Origin: Planctomycetota bacterium
GTDB lineage: Bacteria > Planctomycetota > Planctomycetia > Pirellulales > PLA5
Direction of reading: 5' to 3'
DNA: 44,118 bases
Assembly (NCBI GenBank): GCA_003576845.1
Contig: QEVJ01000048.1
Coordinates: 1 to 44,118 of the forward strand
Shown here: piece after piece, positions 18,857 to 27,300 of the stretch
Numbering within the stretch: the stretch's first letter is position 1
How the letters are laid out: every line of letters begins with the position of its first letter
Position numbers and translations under genes: made by a program
Notes under the pieces: model-generated
Told to the model about the DNA's origin: nothing
What the model saw: only the letters and a program-made list of their open reading frames with translations
Databases searched by the model: none

Positions 18857-19497
18857 TCAAACGACGTCAGCCATGCCACATTTGCGTTTGCAGGCTGCCA
18901 GTGCAAGAGTTCCCAGAGCGGCCGCCACAAGGCCGATGGTCGACGGCTCGGGGACGACCGAAGTCGTATGATTTTGCTGGTAGGTCTCACCGAAACTGTG
19001 GGCAAGCATCGCCACGTCAGAACGATCGATGAATCCGCTTCCGTCAAAATCGCCGCGATCCCAATCCCCAGGTTCGCCGAGGGTCTGCGTGAGCGCGGCT
19101 AGATCACCGAGACCGATGTGGCCATTCAGGTCCAAGTCGCCCGCATGTCCGATGTGATGGTGGTGCATCCCATCGCTGTGGTGATGGTCTTCGTGATGAA
19201 TGCCGCCCGGTGAATGGTGGTGTTGGAATTGATGGTCGTGGTGCGGGTCCGGGTCGTGGAATAACGTGGTTGCGTGATGATGCGTGTCTTGGGGATCAAG
19301 GTGCGCAAAGTGATGATCCAAGATTGGATCGCCACTGCCGTCGTGGTGCGGGATCGGACGGTCGATTGGATGATGGACCGGATCGGTTGGCGAATGATGG
19401 TCGAGCGTATCGTGGAAGTTTGCGCCGCGGATCCTCGCGCCATTAGGGAAATGCCTAAAACCCACAGCGCCGTTCGGAAGCGAAGCGCACCTGGCAT
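18857..19497 (-). CDS. His-rich PEP-CTERM protein with dockerin repeats (one frameshift after the signal peptide)
   Basis: ATG 19497 follows AAAGGA at 8 bases and opens a signal peptide (RTALWVLGISLMARGSAA). Within about 20 bases of its end (near 19430-19445) the sense moves to another frame, which runs on without a stop to 18857; a gene caller would probably start at GTG 19465. That frame gives a region with 30 histidines in about 91 residues (HH, HHH and HHHH clusters mixed with Asp and Pro), a dockerin-like pair (DLDLNGHIGLGDL, DFDGSGFIDRSDV), then a PEP-CTERM anchor: VVPEPST, a hydrophobic helix and a basic end. PEP-CTERM proteins are sorted to the surface by exosortase. The position next to a metal-efflux locus suggests extracellular metal binding; this is inference. 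It is convergent with the protease gene (12-base gap) and divergent from the operon. Confidence 0.72.
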
Positions 19498-19660
19498 AAC
19501 ATTGTCCTTTCTCAAAACGACCCGAGCTTGCGGATGGTTGGGCGCCATCAGTTGACGCCCCCTTTGGGAGACGGTCAATCGCCGACGCATACCTTGCGGC
19601 CGAAAATCGAACAAATCTCGCCGAATCTTCGTTTTTGCATCATGCACCGGGGAGTTGCTC

Positions 19661-19688
19661 TTGATTTCGGCCTTCGCCAACCGATAAT
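19661..19688 (+). promoter_or_regulatory. candidate promoter of the metal-handling operon
   Basis: TTGATT (19661-19666) and GATAAT (19683-19688) are 16 bases apart. Start of transcription would be near 19695, 38 bases before ATG 19733. The site lies in the 235-base divergent gap between the His-rich PEP-CTERM gene and the + strand series. No clear operator dyad is visible. Confidence 0.4.
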
Positions 19689-19732
19689 TCCGTTACTGGT
19701 TAGCAGGTTCCGATACGGCACGCCGTGGACCA

Positions 19733-20248
19733 ATGGTGTTTCAAGCGACAACCTGGTTCGTTGCCTTCGCGACCCTTGTCGGGCCGGCGCTTTGCTGTTG
19801 CACGGCCACAAAACTTGCGTCGAACGTTTCCACGTTGTTTGGCGGTGGCGAAGTCCAGTGCCCATCGACTGGTTGCTGTCATCATCGCGCGGCTAGCCGC
19901 TCGTCAAGTTCGCACGGTTCGGCCTGCGGCCATCACCAGCATGAACCGAAGAGTTTGGCCGCGGCAGAGCTTGCTAAGAGAAAGGTTCCGGTCAAGCCAG
20001 GAAACCCGCCGCCGCGCGAGTGCCCGTGCAAGCAGCACCGTGCAGACGTCGCGGCGCTGCCCGCAACGGCCGATGCGGTGGCGGCTTGTTCGCTGGGGCA
20101 ATTCGCTTGGGTTGGGACGACGGCCGATCTCGGCGTCGTCTCCGAGAGTTCGCTAAATGGCGCCGGCGTTGCTGGCAATTGCCGCCCCGAGTCCGCTTGC
20201 TTAAGTGGCCGGGAGATACTGCGCGCACACTCGATTTTGCGCATCTGA
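19733..20248 (+). CDS. small secreted Cys/His-rich protein, first gene of the metal locus
   Basis: A 171-residue protein with a hydrophobic N-terminus (WFVAFATLVGPAL) running into CCC at residues ~21-23, so it is probably exported, possibly lipid-modified. The first 110 residues contain grouped ligands: CCC, a C..GCCHH cluster, ACGHHQH and CPCKQH, about 12 Cys and 8 His in all. The C-terminal 60 residues are bland. I do not recognise a named family, but short Cys/His-rich exported proteins at the head of planctomycete heavy-metal efflux loci fit this description. A metal sensor or buffer in the periplasm is plausible. The ribosome binding site is weak. A 194-base gap separates it from the next gene. 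Confidence 0.6.
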   Translation: MVFQATTWFVAFATLVGPALCCCTATKLASNVSTLFGGGEVQCPSTGCCHHRAASRSSSSHGSACGHHQHEPKSLAAAELAKRKVPVKPGNPPPRECPCKQHRADVAALPATADAVAACSLGQFAWVGTTADLGVVSESSLNGAGVAGNCRPESACLSGREILRAHSILRI

Positions 20249-20442
20249 TTCGGCGTTCTGCCGTCTGTCTTGAGTAGTTCGCGCCCGGCGGTACTAGGCT
20301 GGGCGCAGGTGTTCTGTACGCACGGCTTCCATTCGGCAAGGACGCTGCTCGCCGCTGCACGGATGTAGCGCGGGTCGGAAGCGATCTCCGTGACGCCCGG
20401 CAGCCGAATGCGGGCTCACGTCAACGTTTCAGGAGTTATTTC

Positions 20443-21336
20443 ATGTCTCGCAAGTCCCTCGTGGCCGTCGCCGCTGGCGTCGGCATATTGGCTGCCGCAA
20501 TCGCCTTGGCTGGCTGCAACAACCAGCAGCCGGGGCACGTTACGGATTCTGCAAGCGGCACTCCCTCGACCGAACAGAGCGCCGCTTCGACTCACCGAAC
20601 TTCGACCGCAGAGAAGGACGTGACGGACGAACACGCGCACAAGCCGGGCGCCCATGGCGGGATCATCGTCTCACTGGGCCGCGACAGCTACCACGTCGAG
20701 GCGGTGTTCGAACAGGGTGGCTTGCTCCGGCTTCATGTGTTGGGAAGCGATGAAACGAAAGTCCAGGAAATCGATGCCCAGGACCTCTTGGGTTACATCA
20801 AAGCCAGCGACGCCAACGAAGCGATCGCCGTCGTCTTCAAGCCGCAGCCGCAACCGGGAGACACTGCCGGCAAGACGTCGGTCTTCGTCGGTCGGATTCC
20901 CGCCGACCTGGTCGGCAAGAATCTCGACGTCACGGTCCCCAGTGTCCGCATCGCCGGCGAGCGGTTTCGGCTCGGTTTCACGTCGACGCCGCAATCGCAC
21001 GGCGAAGACATCATGCCGGACAAGGTCGGCGATGACGAAGAGCGCGATCTGTACCTGAAACCGGGCGGGCTCTATACGGAAGCCGACATCAAGGCGAACG
21101 GCAACGCGACCGCATCGCAGAAATTCGCCGGCTTCAAGTCGTCGCACGACATGAAGCCCAAACCCGGCGACAAGATCTGCCCGGTCACGATGACCAAAGC
21201 CAATCCGAAATGTACTTGGGTCGTCGGTGGTAAGACGTACGAGTTCTGCTGTCCGCCCTGCGTGGACGAATTCGTCAAATTGGCCAAAGAGAATCCCAAC
21301 GACGTCAAGGATCCCGATGCCTACGTGAAACGGTAA
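20443..21336 (+). CDS. lipoprotein with His-rich segment and C-terminal YHS/TRASH-like Cys cluster
   Basis: 297 residues; AGGAG lies about 9 bases before ATG 20443. The signal peptide ends in the lipobox ALAGC (Cys25). After a Ser/Thr-rich linker comes DEHAHKPGAHGG (res ~65-77), a likely metal-binding patch at the start of a beta-rich domain of about 110 residues (res ~75-190) of unknown family. The C-terminal 55 residues contain CPVTMTKANPKC and YEFCCPPC, spaced like the zinc/copper-binding YHS or TRASH fold (ligands at ~res 243, 254, 265-269). This suggests a membrane-anchored periplasmic metal-binding protein feeding the efflux pumps. It is codirectional with the genes around it, 69 bases before the HMA gene. 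Confidence 0.75.
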   Translation: MSRKSLVAVAAGVGILAAAIALAGCNNQQPGHVTDSASGTPSTEQSAASTHRTSTAEKDVTDEHAHKPGAHGGIIVSLGRDSYHVEAVFEQGGLLRLHVLGSDETKVQEIDAQDLLGYIKASDANEAIAVVFKPQPQPGDTAGKTSVFVGRIPADLVGKNLDVTVPSVRIAGERFRLGFTSTPQSHGEDIMPDKVGDDEERDLYLKPGGLYTEADIKANGNATASQKFAGFKSSHDMKPKPGDKICPVTMTKANPKCTWVVGGKTYEFCCPPCVDEFVKLAKENPNDVKDPDAYVKR

Positions 21337-21405
21337 GCGCCGACGCGCAATCGCATAGGAATCAACGGAGTCTCTTCATCAATTCCACTTCCCCGGAGAA
21401 TAGTC

Positions 21406-21744
21406 ATGCTACGCACGATGGTTGTTTCAACGATCGCGGCACTGGCGTTTGGTGCGCTGGGTGTCGTCAATTCCGCGCTGGCCGTCGAGAGCCGGACCAC
21501 CTCAATTACGATCGACGGAATGCATTGCGCCGGCTGCGCCAAAAAAATCGCGACGCGCCTGCGGGCGGTCGCCGGCGTGGACGATGCCCAAGTGAGCGCC
21601 GAAACGGGAACTGCCGCAGTGACTCCCAAGGACAAGGCGAACGTCTCGCCGCGATCGTTGTGGGAGTCGATCGAAAAGGCCGGATACACGCCGACGAAGC
21701 TTGTCGGACCCGGCGGTACATTCACGAAGAAACCCGACCGCTAA
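21406..21744 (+). CDS. periplasmic heavy-metal-associated (HMA) protein
   Basis: 112 residues with GGAGA before ATG 21406. A signal peptide (STIAALAFGALGVVNSALA) precedes a single HMA domain of about 65 residues: TTSITIDGMHCAGCAKKI with the CxxC pair in GMHCAGC at ~res 38-44, then VDDAQVSAETGTAAVTP and the final strand SLWESIEKAGYTP. The ferredoxin-like HMA fold binds Cu(I), Hg(II) or similar soft metals through the two Cys. With an export signal it would act as a periplasmic carrier, like MerP or the CusF-type shuttles in role though not in fold. A stem-loop spans its stop codon. It most likely delivers metal to one of the downstream RND systems. Confidence 0.88.
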   Translation: MLRTMVVSTIAALAFGALGVVNSALAVESRTTSITIDGMHCAGCAKKIATRLRAVAGVDDAQVSAETGTAAVTPKDKANVSPRSLWESIEKAGYTPTKLVGPGGTFTKKPDR

Positions 21745-21757
21745 ACGCGGTTGGGTT
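21731..21757 (+). promoter_or_regulatory. stem-loop over the stop codon of the HMA gene
   Basis: An 11-bp stem (21731-21741 with 21747-21757, one G-U pair) closes a 5-base loop that contains the stop codon TAA. No T run follows, so it is not a standard terminator. It could slow decay, mark a processing site or give partial attenuation inside the operon. Confidence 0.5.
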
Positions 21758-21776
21758 AAGCAAGCGGCGTTCCACG

Positions 21777-21789
21777 ACCGACGGTCGGT
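21777..21789. repeat. 13-base palindrome in the intergenic gap
   Basis: ACCGACGGTCGGT is a perfect 6+1+6 palindrome, 55 bases before the small lipoprotein gene. It could be an operator half or a small hairpin; no second copy is evident upstream of the locus. Confidence 0.35.
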
Positions 21790-21844
21790 AGGATCGCTCA
21801 GGATAGATATTTCGTTTCGAGCCTCGTGACATGGAGAGTTATCG

Positions 21845-21991
21845 ATGAATGCATGGAAGCGAAATTCCAAGTGGTGTTTCTGGTTGGTGCTTCTGGTCGG
21901 TACGGCGGCTCTTGCGGCCGGCTGTGCCTCCGACGGCGCCAGTCGCCGCAACGAAAGCAGTTCGGGCAGTTGCCCAAGCTGCGGCACGTAG
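21845..21991 (+). CDS. 48-residue lipoprotein with terminal CPSCGT
   Basis: ATG 21845 has GGAGAG about 5-6 bases upstream. The product starts MNAWKRNSKW, has a hydrophobic stretch (LVLLVGTAALAAGC) ending in a lipobox with Cys27, and only 21 residues after it: a Ser/Arg/Asn-rich linker and the end CPSCGT. It is short enough to be missed by gene callers. The lipobox, ribosome binding site and position in the operon make it credible. A CxxC tail on a membrane-tethered peptide suggests metal binding or a redox pair. It is flanked by stem-loops on both sides, so its level may be set separately from the neighbours. Confidence 0.72.
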   Translation: MNAWKRNSKWCFWLVLLVGTAALAAGCASDGASRRNESSSGSCPSCGT

Positions 21992-22050
21992 GTGCGTCGA
22001 TGCCGGGCCGCGCGGGCTGCCGGCCTTTGGCCCGAGCATCCGACACAGAG

Positions 22051-22095
22051 GAATCGCGGCAAGGATCGACATAGGCGCCGATCCTTGCCCGATTC
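22051..22095 (+). promoter_or_regulatory. strong 17-bp stem-loop between the small lipoprotein and the adaptor gene
   Basis: GAATCG (22051-22056), one bulged C, then GGCAAGGATCG (22058-22068) pair perfectly with CGATCCTTGCC (22079-22089) and CGATTC (22090-22095) around a 10-base loop. The following bases contain only TTT, so a weak or Rho-assisted terminator, an RNA processing site or a stabilising element are all possible. It is the most stable hairpin I found in the operon. Confidence 0.6.
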
Positions 22096-22123
22096 GGTTT
22101 CGATCTAGCGAAAGCCGACTGTT

Positions 22124-24376
22124 ATGACACGCTTCTTCTCGCTCGCCGCAATTGGCTGCGTTTTCGCGATTGCGTTCTACGGCGGCCGCGCGAAAGCCCA
22201 CGAAGGGCACGCGGCGCTGCCGACCAAAGGTACTCAAGTCGATTTGGAGCAAGGCACGGTCTTTCTCAGCCCGGAGGCTCGCGACGCGCTCGCGGTCAAG
22301 ACTGCCGAGGCCGAGTTGCGACCGCTGCAAAAGAGCGTCTTGGCCTATGCGACGCTGGAGTCGCCGTGGACGAAGCACGCGTTTGCCACCAGCCGCGTCG
22401 GCGGACGCATCGAGCGGCTGTTCGTCAAGCCAGGCGAATACGTCACGGCGGGCGATCCATTGGCGGAGGTCCGGAGCCTGGAGTTGGAGAATCTCCAACT
22501 CGAGCTGCTCGATGCACAGAACGCGTGGTCGCTATCGCAAAAGCTGGCCACCCAGAGCGAGCGTTTGGCGCGCGAAGGCGCCGTGCGAAGCCGCGACGCT
22601 TTGGAAGCGGAGGCAAAACGCCGCGAAACCGAAAACGCCGTTAACGTGGCACGACTCAAACTCGCGAGTCTCGGATGGTCGGAGGCGGAGTTGAATCAAT
22701 TTGTCGAACAAGAGACGCCGCGGGAAAGCCGTCCCCTCGTCGTTACCAGCCCGGTCGGCGGAGTCGTCATTCACTCAGACCTGACGGTCGGCAAGGTGGT
22801 CGAGGCGAACGAACATCTATTCGAAGTGGTCGATTTATCGAGCGTGTGGGTCCGCCTCAGCGTCCTGGAAAAAGATTTGTTTGAGGTCGCCGCAGGACAG
22901 GCGGTGGAACTGAATCTGTCTGCGTTTCCCGGCAAGGCATTTCCGTGCCGAGTGCAGGTGAAGAGTCAAGCGCTCGATCCCGACACCCGCTTGGGAACGG
23001 CTTGGGCCGAGTTGTCCAACCCAACCGATAGTGAACCGAGGTTCCTGCCCGGCATGACGGGTCAGGCTCGCATCGTCGTGTTTGCGCCGGGAAAACGAAC
23101 TGCCGTGCCCTCATCCGCCGTCGTCGGCGAAGGGGCGGAGCGCTTCGTGCTCGTCGAAGACGAGGCCACCGCCAAAGGCAGCTCCTTTCGCAAGCGCAAC
23201 GTGGTCGTGGAAACGGTCAACGGCGGCCTGGCCTTCCTGCGGGCGGGAAAAGTCTACCCTGGCGACCAGGTGTTGACGCAAGGAGCGCACATCCTGGCGT
23301 CGTACTTCGCCGCCGGCGTCCTGAGGCCGAGCGAAGAAGCGAAGCAGAGCATCGGCCTGCGGATCGAAACCGTGCAACCGCGCCGCGTCGATTCGATCGC
23401 GGAATTAGACGCCGTCGTCGATGTCCCTCCCGATCGTCGGGCCGTGTTGTCGTCGCAGTTTGCTGGCACTTTGGAGCGGATTCACGTGGATCGGGCGCAA
23501 GCGGTCAAAAAAGGAGACCTAATTGCCGAGGTGGCGAGCCTGGAGTTCCAAAACCTGCAACTGGAGCTGCTCCAGGCCGATCAGGAGGCGAAGCTGCTTT
23601 TAGACCAGCGCAAGTTGATCGGCGGCTTGACCGACGATGCCAACCCCATCGTGGCGCGAAGGCGCCTTTGGGAACTGGAGGCCGCGAACTCCGCGGCCGT
23701 TCATCGCCGCGAAACGGCCCTCCGCAAACTTCGCTCATCCGGACTGAACGATCGCCAGCTCGACGGCTTGCTGCGCGACCAGCGACTGATCGCGGCGCTG
23801 CCGCTCCGCTCGCCGATCGACGGCGCCCTCGTGCATTTCGAGAAATCGCTGGGCCAGGCGGTCAAGCCGGACGAGGCGCTGTTCGAGATTCACGATTTAT
23901 CGCGGGTCTGGGTGAAAGCTTTTCTCTCCGAACAACAAGCGTCGCAGTTTCACTTGAAATCCGCATCGCCGCAAACCGCGCGGATTCGTTTGGCCGCAGA
24001 CGCGAATGCCACGGTGACGGGAAAGGTCGTTCGCAGCGATCGGTTGTTGGACCCAAAGACGCGCGCGCTGTCGATTTGGGTCGAGTTGGATGCTCCGCCG
24101 TCGACGCCTTGGCCTCACAAGATGCTGGCAAGCGTGACGCTGAGCCGCGGTCCGGCGGCAACGGTCCTGGCTGTGCCGCGCCAAGCGATCGCTTGGGATG
24201 GTGCGCGGGCTTTCGTGTTTGTTCAACGACGGGACGGGGTACTGGAACGCAGGACCATCGACGCGGGGAGAATGGACGATCGTTTCGTGGAAGTGATCAA
24301 GGGCTTGCGGGCATCGGAATCAATTGCCGTCAGCGGCGCGGCCGACCTTCAGACGGCCTACGCGACTTTGCGCTAA
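22124..24376 (+). CDS. tandem-duplicated RND efflux periplasmic adaptor (CzcB/CusB-like, two copies in one chain)
   Basis: 750 residues, about twice the usual length. A signal peptide (res 1-25) is followed by AHEGHA. Copy 1 (res ~50-405) has a lipoyl/barrel-sandwich half (GRIERLFVKPGEYVTAGDPL), a helical hairpin (LELENLQLELLDAQ to ~res 180), the returning half (VTSPVGGVVIHSDLTVGKVV), a beta-barrel (VWVRLSVLEKDLFEV) and a membrane-proximal domain. Copy 2 (res ~410-750) repeats the plan: GTLERIHVDRAQAVKKGDL, SLEFQNLQLELLQAD, LRSPIDGALVHFEKSLGQAV, VWVKAFLSEQQ. Normal adaptors work as hexamers, so three of these chains could form the ring. The pump gene starts 18 bases downstream. The copies are diverged, so the duplication is old. 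Confidence 0.85.
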   Translation: MTRFFSLAAIGCVFAIAFYGGRAKAHEGHAALPTKGTQVDLEQGTVFLSPEARDALAVKTAEAELRPLQKSVLAYATLESPWTKHAFATSRVGGRIERLFVKPGEYVTAGDPLAEVRSLELENLQLELLDAQNAWSLSQKLATQSERLAREGAVRSRDALEAEAKRRETENAVNVARLKLASLGWSEAELNQFVEQETPRESRPLVVTSPVGGVVIHSDLTVGKVVEANEHLFEVVDLSSVWVRLSVLEKDLFEVAAGQAVELNLSAFPGKAFPCRVQVKSQALDPDTRLGTAWAELSNPTDSEPRFLPGMTGQARIVVFAPGKRTAVPSSAVVGEGAERFVLVEDEATAKGSSFRKRNVVVETVNGGLAFLRAGKVYPGDQVLTQGAHILASYFAAGVLRPSEEAKQSIGLRIETVQPRRVDSIAELDAVVDVPPDRRAVLSSQFAGTLERIHVDRAQAVKKGDLIAEVASLEFQNLQLELLQADQEAKLLLDQRKLIGGLTDDANPIVARRRLWELEAANSAAVHRRETALRKLRSSGLNDRQLDGLLRDQRLIAALPLRSPIDGALVHFEKSLGQAVKPDEALFEIHDLSRVWVKAFLSEQQASQFHLKSASPQTARIRLAADANATVTGKVVRSDRLLDPKTRALSIWVELDAPPSTPWPHKMLASVTLSRGPAATVLAVPRQAIAWDGARAFVFVQRRDGVLERRTIDAGRMDDRFVEVIKGLRASESIAVSGAADLQTAYATLR

Positions 24377-24394
24377 CTTGCTCGCGGGTGGACC

Positions 24395-27300
24395 ATGCTG
24401 AACCGCATCATCGCATTCTCGCTGAACAATCGCCTGGTCGTGTTGGCGGCCGCCGCCACGATGATCACGCTGGGCGGTTATCAGTTGACGCAAATGCCGG
24501 TGGACGTCTTCCCCGATCTCAATCGCCCGACCGTCGCCGTGCTCACCGAAGCGCCCGGCATGGCGCCCGAAGAAGTCGAAACGCTCGTAACGCGCCCCAT
24601 TGAGTACCTTCTCAACGGGGCTACCGGCGTGCAGCGTGTGCGTTCTGCCTCCGCTATCGGACTGTCGATTGTATGGGTGGAGTTCGAGTGGGGCACGGAC
24701 ATTTACAAGGACCGCCAGGTCGTTGCCGAGAAGCTGCAATTGGCCAGCGAGCGGCTGCCCCAGGACGTCAACCCGACGATGGCGCCCATCTCATCGATCA
24801 TGGGCGAAATCATGCTGCTGGGACTGCGTTCGACCACCCCGCTTGGGACACCGCAAGCGCAGTCCGAACAGGCCATGCAGCTACGCACGCTGGCCGAGTT
24901 CACGCTTCGCAACCGGCTCCTGGCCGTCGACGGCGTCTCGCAGGTCACGGTCATGGGCGGCACGCTCAAACAGTACCAGGTCATCACGTCGCCCGAGCGT
25001 CTTGCAGCCCAGAACGTGTCGCTACAGCAGCTTGCGGAAGCTGCCGAAAAGGCAAATGTCATCGCCGGCGGCGGCGTCATGGAGCGAGGAGCGCGCGAAA
25101 CGCTCATTCGCATCAGCGGAAAAAGCCTGACCCTTGAGGATATCGAGACCACGCCCGTCGTATGGCGCGAGCCGCGACCCGTCGTGATCCGCGACGTGGC
25201 GGAGGTTCGCTTTGGCGGCCCGGTTCGACGAGGCGATGGCGGCGTGCGAATCAAGGATGGCGACGCGGTGGTCGGCGGCCCCGCCGTCATCATGACGGTG
25301 CAAAAGCAACCGAATGCGAACACGTTGGTTCTCGATCCGAAGATCGAAAGCGTGCTCGCGGAATTGCAGCAAGAGCTTCCGAACGACGTCGTCATCGACC
25401 GGCAGATTTTCAAGCAGGCGGACTTCATCGAGGCCGCGATCGCCAACGTCGAGGAGGCGATTCGGGACGGCGTCGTGTGGGTGTTCTTGATCTTGTTTAT
25501 CTTCCTTTGGAACTTTCGCACAAGCGCCATCACGCTGACGGCAATTCCGTTGTCGCTCTTGATTACCGCCCTCGTGTTTCACTGCTTCGGCGTGACGATC
25601 AACACGATGACGCTCGGCGGCATCGCCGTTGCGATTGGCGAACTTACCGACGACGCGATCGTCGATATCGAGAACATCTATCGCCGCCTTCGCGAGAACC
25701 GCCAATCCGCCAATCCGCGGCCGGCTCTGAAAGTCGTGTTCATGGCTTCCAGCGAAGTGCGGAACTCGATCGTCTATGCGACACTGATCGTGTGTCTGGT
25801 GGTGCTGCCCTTGTTCGCGATGAGCGGCCTTGAGGGCCGCATGTTCGCCCCGCTGGGCCTGGCCTACATGGTCTCGTTGCTGGCGTCGCTTGCCGTGTCG
25901 TTGACCGTCACGCCCGTGCTGGCCTCGCTGCTGCTGTCGCGTGCCCGGTTCATGGAGCGCCGGCAAGACCCGCTCGTTTTGCGCTGGCTGAAGAAAGTCG
26001 ACACGCACGTTTTGCGGTTCGCTTTGCGGCATCCGTGGCCGATCCTGGTCGGCACCATGATCCTCGCGTTTTCGTCAAAACTGGTCGTCTTTTGGATGGG
26101 ATCGGAGTTTCTCCCGCCGTTCAACGAAGGAACGCTCACGATCAATGTCCAAACCGAACCGGGAACGAGTCTCGCCGAAAGTCAACGCATTGCCGAGCGC
26201 GCCGAGAGTTTACTGCTCGGCGTGCCGGAGGTATTGACCGTATCGCGGCGGACGGGCCGCGCCGAGTTGGACGAGCACGCCGAGGGCGTCAACTCGTCCG
26301 AGATCGACGTCCGACTGCAAGCGCATCAGACTTCCCGCCCCGGCTTGCACAACGCCATCCTGCGGGCGATTCCTGGCATGTATTCGTTCGGAGCGGACGT
26401 CGCTGGCCGTCCAAAGCAGCAAGTGCTCGCGGACATTCGGGACCGCATTACCAGCATTCCGAACGTCAAGATCAACATCGGCCAGCCGATTTCCCATCGG
26501 CTCGACCACATCATGTCCGGCGTGCGGGCCCAAATCGCCGTGAAGGTGTTCGGCAGCGATCTTCGAGAGATACGCAACACCGCGCAGGACATTCAATCGG
26601 CGATCGGCGACATTCCGGGCGTCGTCGATCTTCAAGTCGAGCCGCAAGTCGAAATCTCGCAACTTCGGTTGAAGGTCAAGCGGCGCGAGGCGGCCCGCTA
26701 CGGCCTGGCGCCGGGCGACGTCGCCAAGATGCTCGAAACGGCTTACAAGGGGCTCGTCGTATCGGAAATCCTCGACGAAGATCGGCGATTCGAGCTTGTC
26801 GTCTGGTACGACGAGAAATCTCGCAGCGATCCGGCCACCATTAACGAAACGATTCTCGACACTCCGTCTGGCCGCAAAGTTGCGCTCGGGCAAGTCGCCG
26901 AGGTGCTCGACACGAGCGGACCCAATACGCTCAATCGCGAGAATGTCCAGCGACGGATCGTCGTTTCGGCCAACGTACACGGGCGCGACTTGGGCGGAGT
27001 CGTCGCCGATATTCAGACGAAAGTGCAACCGATCGACGAGCGTTTGCGTCAACTAGGAGCCGACTACCGCATCGAGCTCGGCGGTCAGTTCGAAGCGCAA
27101 CAGCAGGCAAACGCGAGATTGCTTCTCTTGGGAGCGCTATCGGTCATCGGTGTGTTTTTGTTGCTTTGGCGATGCCTCGACTCGTGGGTCGCGGCGATGC
27201 AAGTCTTGCTCGTCAATATCCCGTTGGCCGCCTTGGGTTCGGTCGCCATGCTCCTCGCGATCAACCGGCCGACGTGGGACGTGTTGCAGGCGGCGCCGCT

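Noticed and set aside
20281-20306. Hairpin GCGCCC/GGGCGC upstream of the 20443 lipoprotein gene as a riboswitch or terminator
   Set aside because: Only 6 bp with a 14-base loop and no T run; too weak to call.
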